From positions 1-19,671 of the forward strand of contig JANLPN010000450.1 of NCBI GenBank assembly GCA_031367285.1: a stretch of DNA of 19,671 bases. Direction: 5' to 3'. Position numbers and translations under genes: made by a program. This document shows positions 16,901 through 19,671 of the stretch, one piece after another. This DNA is from CAISIP01 sp031367285 (GTDB taxonomy: Bacteria > Pseudomonadota > Gammaproteobacteria > Burkholderiales > Burkholderiaceae_C). Numbering within the stretch: position 1 is the stretch's first letter; every line of letters starts with the position of its first letter. The notes below the pieces were generated by a model, which saw only the letters and a list, made by a program, of their open reading frames with translations, did not search any database and was not told the DNA's origin.

Positions 16901-17661
16901 ACCGCCCGCTGCAGATGGACCGGCACGCTGGCGGGGATATAGGGAAGGTAGGGCGCCAGATCCATGCCACGCAGGCTGATGCTGGCGTCGGTCTTCTGGC
17001 TGGGCGCGAACGGCGTGGCCTGTGCCGCCGAATCAAAACGGCTGCCATTAAAAACAAAAGCCAGCCGGGGTTCGACTTTTACCTGGCGCCTGGACTCCAG
17101 ATTGCTCAAAAACGGAACACTCAGGCTCAGGTCGCGCACGACATGGGTCTTGTTGACGGCTCGGTCTTCAAAGTCGAGTGCGCCGCCACTGAGTGACACG
17201 TTGAATAACGCAAAGTGCAAGGGCTCCGCCTTGGTTTGTCGATCCGGGCCGGGCTGGGCCAGCCGGGCCAAAATGTCGTCAACGTCATACTTGCCGGCCC
17301 CCAAATGGGTCAGCTTGAGCTGCGGCCCCTCGACCAGCAAGGTTTCAACAACCGGCGCCAGCCTCAGCAACGACTCGAGTTCCGCGTTCGCATACACCCG
17401 TTTGATCTTGAATTGCGCTGATGCGCCGTCCTGGCTGGCAATGGCCAGGTCACTGAGCGTCAGTTCCAGCGTCCAGGGCTTGAAATCGATCTGTCCGACA
17501 CTCACGGTGCGCCCAAGCTGCTCGCCGGCGATCTTCTGAAGCTGGCTTTTTAGCAGCGGTGGCACCGCCACCCAGGCCAGCGCCCACAGAAACAAAACGG
17601 CGCCAAGCAGCCAGAGCACGCGCCGCAACCATTTTTGGGCCCACGTCGAGGAAATTTGCAT
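13909..17661 (-). CDS. DUF748 / AsmA-like envelope protein with OmpA-like C-terminus
   Basis: A 1250-residue protein with one N-terminal membrane anchor (about 15-33) followed by LLKSQLQKIAGEQLGRTVSV, the entry motif of AsmA/DUF748 proteins. The rest should be periplasmic and is built of repeating beta-rich blocks (for example LDFEDRAV, GTVSFEDRAM and GKVLFSDRFV), as in AsmA/TamB-type proteins that bridge the envelope. Two Ala/Ser-rich linkers lie near residues 338-366 and 803-847. The last 188 residues resemble an OmpA-like peptidoglycan-binding fold interrupted by about 88 residues. I use the ATG at 17661, just before the membrane segment; the in-frame ATG at 17742 would add 27 residues of no recognised type. 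A role in outer-membrane lipid homeostasis is inferred from the family only. The 115-bp gap to the DUF349 gene has a small hairpin (13885-13899) without a U-run. Confidence 0.87.
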   Translation of the reverse strand: MQISSTWAQKWLRRVLWLLGAVLFLWALAWVAVPPLLKSQLQKIAGEQLGRTVSVGQIDFKPWTLELTLSDLAIASQDGASAQFKIKRVYANAELESLLRLAPVVETLLVEGPQLKLTHLGAGKYDVDDILARLAQPGPDRQTKAEPLHFALFNVSLSGGALDFEDRAVNKTHVVRDLSLSVPFLSNLESRRQVKVEPRLAFVFNGSRFDSAAQATPFAPSQKTDASISLRGMDLAPYLPYIPASVPVHLQRAVLAADLKLSFEQAGKPVVRLSGALELAGAKLADSKAQDLLAFDGLKLTLEDVRPLEQVAKFSLIELNAPQLFVRRDGSGRINLDLAPAAGAANAATAQAQAASAPAASASPESWKLEVAKFALNNGTASWSDAAVSPHADLLVRELSVEATGFVWPLTKPLEFRGSASLAGKTTTAPAHLAWSGSATDQQANVKVALDGAPLVLAAPYLAQFIEPSLRGNLSTELELLWKAPDLQLAIASLTLGDLALGGPSGLGKPDLAAVKKVSLSQAQIDLAKRSVVVGKLAIEQPRLAVLRATDKRWMFEQWLKPARPAGGAKMPVPAGKVVKGVPSASASAPTWTVLVNDLALEGGTVSFEDRAMAKPVALELSALKVLVKNARADGTQASPVQLSARIRSTGGEPGQLDYRGSLQLQPLVAQGSVVATHIPVHLLEPYFGDGLNIELLRAAAGFKGELRYAALAGGPSVKVSGDSVLEEFRANSLAANDGGLQIAEELLSWKTLSLRGMELAVVPGNATTVAVKETTLSDFFARVIIHENGRINLQNLVKSATSVDAAGPVAAASAPGGGSVAAASPASAATGATASAGQVASASGPEPVINIGPVSLINGKVLFSDRFVKPNYSANLSELTGKLSAFSSQTPQGPPQLADLELRGRAEGTASLEILGKLNPLAKPLALDIKGVVRDLELPPLSPYSIKYAGYGIERGKLSVDVAYLVLPNGQLTASNKLVLNQLTFGEKVEGAPNSLPVKLAVALLADRNGVIDINLPVSGSLNDPQFSLGPIIFKVIVNLIVRAITAPFSLLASAFGGGGDELSVVAFAPGSAALLPDAKLGLDKVAKALAERPALKMTVVGTASLEAEREAYKHERLNALLQAEKRRTLVTSGAVGASQEAAVLLVVSDEEMPALLKEVYKRADIAKPRNLVGISNDLPASDMEALLLANIPVTEDAMRELALQRGVAVKDYLSGQKLPIDRLFLGAVKPVAADPKWSPRAELSLANN

Positions 17662-18127
17662 GGGAAGAGTTTTCAATGCGGCGCGTGAAACGTCAATGGC
17701 GCGAAATGCAAAAAACCAACGGACGGAGAAGCCGACGGCCAAAAAGAAAGCCCGGCGAACTGGCGAAACGCCTGCCCGTCGGGCTCGACGGCTGACACGA
17801 GGTCCATGCCGTCTTTGCTTGCAAAATGGGAGATTGAAGTCCCACCGTGCTATGGCGGCAAGAGATTGCCTCCATGGTTCGCCGGGGCCGCTTTATCAAC
17901 ACTACCCGAGGATAGGGACTGGCTACTGCCGACGTGGTGCCTGATTGCTCAGACACGGCCAGTCTAGGCCCGGCAAGCGCGAAACACAAGCTAATTTTTC
18001 AATCGGAGCGTAATAGCAAGAACGGCTTGAAGATGGTCAGCGGCACTTGCAAAAGCAGGCTCGGCTGGCGAAACACATCGGCAGAAATTCCCGAAGATAA
18101 CTTGCATATTGATCTTGTTTCTTATGG
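17662..18127. other. Gene-free divergent intergenic region
   Basis: Between the DUF748 start and the promoter of the transglycosylase gene I find no convincing gene. Short open frames on both strands (for example plus-strand 17695 onward, very Lys/Arg-rich, and minus-strand 17989 to 17693) lack ribosome-binding sites and recognisable motifs. The right half (about 17980-18160) is visibly richer in A/T than the flanking genes, as expected of a control region. A palindrome TTTGC-TT-GCAAA lies at 17814-17825. The minus-strand promoter for the DUF748 gene is presumably here but I could not identify convincing boxes. Confidence 0.6.
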
Positions 18128-18157
18128 TTGACCGGATATATTGGTTGAACCTAGAAT
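18128..18157 (+). promoter_or_regulatory. Sigma70-like promoter for the lytic transglycosylase gene
   Basis: TTGACC (18128-18133), an 18-nt spacer and TAGAAT (18152-18157) match the sigma70 consensus at five of six bases in each box. The predicted start is near 18164, which coincides with the 5' arm of the first leader hairpin. The spacer and flanks contain GGTTGACC (18126-18133) and the palindrome GGTTGAACC (18143-18151), possible operator half-sites. The leader to the next start codon would be about 180 nt. Confidence 0.6.
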
Positions 18158-18163
18158 CCAGCC

Positions 18164-18310
18164 AACCCTAAAAGACTAGGGTTAACCCGAATCGCTGCCG
18201 AATCCGGCAATATTCAACAGAATACGCGTTCCCGCAGACGGGGGCAGAATGTTGAAGGCGTACCAACCCAAACGATGTGCCCGGGTCCAGACGCTGCCTG
18301 CAGTGCTTTT
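18164..18310 (+). promoter_or_regulatory. Structured leader with five successive hairpins
   Basis: Four perfect hairpins follow each other: AACCCTA-AAAGAC-TAGGGTT (18164-18183), TGCCG-AATC-CGGCA (18196-18209), TATTC-AACA-GAATA (18211-18224) and CCCG-CAGA-CGGG (18231-18242). A fifth, CGCTG-CCTG-CAGTG (18292-18305, one G-U pair), is followed by CTTTT. An 8-bp direct repeat CCGGGTCC flanks the fifth hairpin (18281-18288 and 18315-18322). The region begins at the predicted transcription start. It may be an mRNA-stabilising leader, an attenuator or a small RNA. It matches no riboswitch class that I recognise. Confidence 0.5.
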
Positions 18311-18342
18311 GACACCGGGTCCGCGCCCAAGAAGGAAGAGCT

Positions 18343-19152
18343 ATGACAGCGTCAAAAACAATGGTCAATGGTGTGAGAACGTTTGTCTCGGATATTGCCC
18401 AGGGACTGTTTGAAATCACGCACAACGGATTTGCCATGCTCGGACTTGCCGTGATGTTTGCAGCCGTCACCTTGACCGTGCGCCCCGAGATACGTGAATT
18501 GGGCGAGACCGAACTGATGGGCTGGCTGCAGGCCCGCCAGGTCTCATTGGGCGTGACGGAACCCCCTGCCGAGGCGGTTGAGCGTGCAACGGCGGCCGAC
18601 CCCAAGGAGTTGCCCAAACAGCAAGCAAGCGTGGCGTTCTGGCTCAGCAAGAAATACCGCGTCGCGCCCGAGCCACTCAGTGCCCTGGTTGCCGAAGCCT
18701 ACGATATCGGACGCCGGACCAAACTCGATCCGACCCTGATTCTCGCCATCATGGCGGTAGAGTCCGGCTTCAACCCGTTTGCACAAAGTGCGATGGGTGC
18801 CCAGGGCCTGATGCAGGTGATGACCAAAATCCACGGTGACAAATACGAGAACTTTGGCGGCAACCTGGCCGCCTTCGACCCGATGACCAACTTGCGGGTC
18901 GGAGTCAAGGTGCTGCAGGAATGTATAGCGCGCGCGGGTTCGCTGGAGGGTGGCTTGCGCTTCTATGTGGGCGCGGCAAATCTGGAAGGCGATAGCGGTT
19001 ATGCGGGCAAGGTGATGGCCGAACACGCCCGCATCCAGTCCGTGGCGTCGGGCCGGCCGGTGCCGATCACCCCGGCCCAGCTTGCCCCTGTTGCAGGCCC
19101 GGGCCGGGAATCCAGCGAAGCAGAAAAAATCGCCGCGCTGGTCCAATCCTGA
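18343..19152 (+). CDS. Membrane-anchored lytic transglycosylase (SLT domain)
   Basis: A 269-residue protein predicted to cleave the MurNAc-GlcNAc bond of peptidoglycan. An N-terminal hydrophobic segment (about 29-46) should anchor it in the inner membrane with the catalytic domain outside. The SLT family 1 core is at about 118-232: the catalytic Glu140 in AVESGFNPFAQSA and the GAQGLMQVM motif (152-160). The usual AYNxG motif is replaced by RFYVGAAN (206-213), so the third motif is atypical. The C-terminal tail is short and unstructured. AGGAAGAG just upstream supports the ATG at 18343. It has its own promoter and a long structured leader, and ends 92 nt before glyA with no terminator between. 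Confidence 0.88.
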   Translation: MTASKTMVNGVRTFVSDIAQGLFEITHNGFAMLGLAVMFAAVTLTVRPEIRELGETELMGWLQARQVSLGVTEPPAEAVERATAADPKELPKQQASVAFWLSKKYRVAPEPLSALVAEAYDIGRRTKLDPTLILAIMAVESGFNPFAQSAMGAQGLMQVMTKIHGDKYENFGGNLAAFDPMTNLRVGVKVLQECIARAGSLEGGLRFYVGAANLEGDSGYAGKVMAEHARIQSVASGRPVPITPAQLAPVAGPGRESSEAEKIAALVQS

Positions 19153-19244
19153 GTGTCGGCTTCGGAGTGGCGGACGTCGCGTCGCCACCGTTTCGCCGTC
19201 CTCGGGCAGGCTATCATCGAGCCCTTTTGCGTTCCAGGACTTTC

Positions 19245-19671
19245 ATGTACAACCGCAATATCCTCGTTGAACAAACCGACCCCGAGTTGTGGGCAGCCAT
19301 ACAGGCGGAGAATCTCCGGCAGGAGCAACACATCGAGTTGATCGCCAGTGAAAACTATGCCTCCCCGGCGGTGATGGCGGCACAGGGAACGCAGCTCACC
19401 AACAAATACGCCGAAGGCTACCCCGGCAAGCGTTATTACGGCGGCTGCGAACACGTGGACGTGGCCGAGCAACTGGCCATTGACCGGGTCAAGCAGATCT
19501 TCGGCGCGCAGGCCGCCAACGTGCAGGCGCATTGCGGCGCATCGGCCAATGAAGCGGTTTTCCTGGCTTTCCTGAAACCCGGCGACACCATCATGGGCAT
19601 GAGTCTGGCCGAGGGCGGCCATCTGACGCACGGCATGGCCTTGAACATGAGCGGTAAATGGTTCAAGGTTG
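19245..19671 (+). CDS. glyA: Serine hydroxymethyltransferase (5' part)
   Basis: PLP-dependent enzyme interconverting serine and glycine with tetrahydrofolate, a main source of one-carbon units. The first 142 residues are in the window and the gene runs off its right edge. Diagnostic blocks are HIELIASENYASPAV (29-43), LTNKYAEGYPGKRYYGGCE (51-69) and GGHLTHG (124-130), which holds the histidine that stacks on the cofactor. The loop that is SGSQAN in E. coli and most homologues reads CGASAN here (97-102). The ATG at 19245 has AGGA seven nucleotides upstream and gives the usual MYNRNILVEQTDPE start. The 92-bp gap before it contains TATCAT (19212-19217), a possible -10 box without a clear -35. 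Confidence 0.95.
   Translation, partial: MYNRNILVEQTDPELWAAIQAENLRQEQHIELIASENYASPAVMAAQGTQLTNKYAEGYPGKRYYGGCEHVDVAEQLAIDRVKQIFGAQAANVQAHCGASANEAVFLAFLKPGDTIMGMSLAEGGHLTHGMALNMSGKWFKV

Noticed and set aside
17660..17944. Plus-strand open frame with a Lys/Arg-rich segment (MARNAKNQRTEKPTAKKKAR)
   Set aside because: It looked like a small histone-like protein, but no Shine-Dalgarno precedes any of its starts and the basic character disappears after about 35 codons.
1..19671. Search for mobile elements, CRISPR arrays, prophage or defence systems
   Set aside because: No transposase, integrase, terminal repeats, spaced direct repeats or defence-type domains were seen; composition and gene content look like core chromosome throughout.

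Overview
The window is GC-rich chromosomal DNA that reads as a betaproteobacterium of the Comamonadaceae type (Rhodoferax/Polaromonas/Acidovorax relatives). I infer this from protein sequence character and from the gene order cysS-alkA-accA-tilS-lysC-tRNA-Ser beside TPR-ppiA-ppiB-lpxH; no database search was run. I see no integrase, transposase, prophage, CRISPR array or toxin/defence cassette. It is mostly housekeeping sequence with several less-studied envelope and signalling genes.

Left block, minus strand (5611 down to 118): cysS (cysteinyl-tRNA synthetase), an AlkA-type DNA glycosylase, accA (acetyl-CoA carboxylase alpha), tilS (tRNA-Ile lysidine synthetase), lysC (aspartokinase) and tRNA-Ser(GCU), followed by a candidate terminator. 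Genes are tightly packed: cysS/alkA are 1 nt apart, alkA/accA 20 nt apart, accA/tilS overlap by 23 nt and tilS/lysC are 54 nt apart. A good sigma70-like promoter for cysS lies at 5740-5769.

Central block, plus strand (5795 to 9373): an exported TPR protein, a periplasmic cyclophilin (ppiA), a cytoplasmic cyclophilin (ppiB), lpxH (lipid A synthesis) and an MtfA-like zinc peptidase. A REP-like GC-rich inverted repeat sits between lpxH and mtfA. This looks like an envelope and protein-folding operon diverging from cysS.

Right-centre block, minus strand (17661 down to 9354): a 1250-residue DUF748/AsmA-like envelope protein, a 900-residue DUF349 protein and a GAF plus HD-GYP signalling protein. 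The last gene converges on mtfA and overlaps its 3' end by 20 nt.

Right end, plus strand: a 681-bp gene-free, divergent regulatory region, a membrane-anchored lytic transglycosylase, and the 5' part of glyA, which runs off the window.

The strongest candidate for something undescribed is the leader of the lytic transglycosylase gene (18126-18342). A promoter-like sequence is followed at once by four consecutive perfect hairpins and then a fifth with a short U-run, which suggests a structured RNA leader, attenuator or small RNA. Other points of interest are an internal start in lysC with a strong Shine-Dalgarno sequence, a roughly 120-residue insertion inside the HD-GYP domain, an apparently split OmpA-like C-terminus on the DUF748 protein, and non-canonical residues in the cofactor phosphate-binding loop of GlyA.
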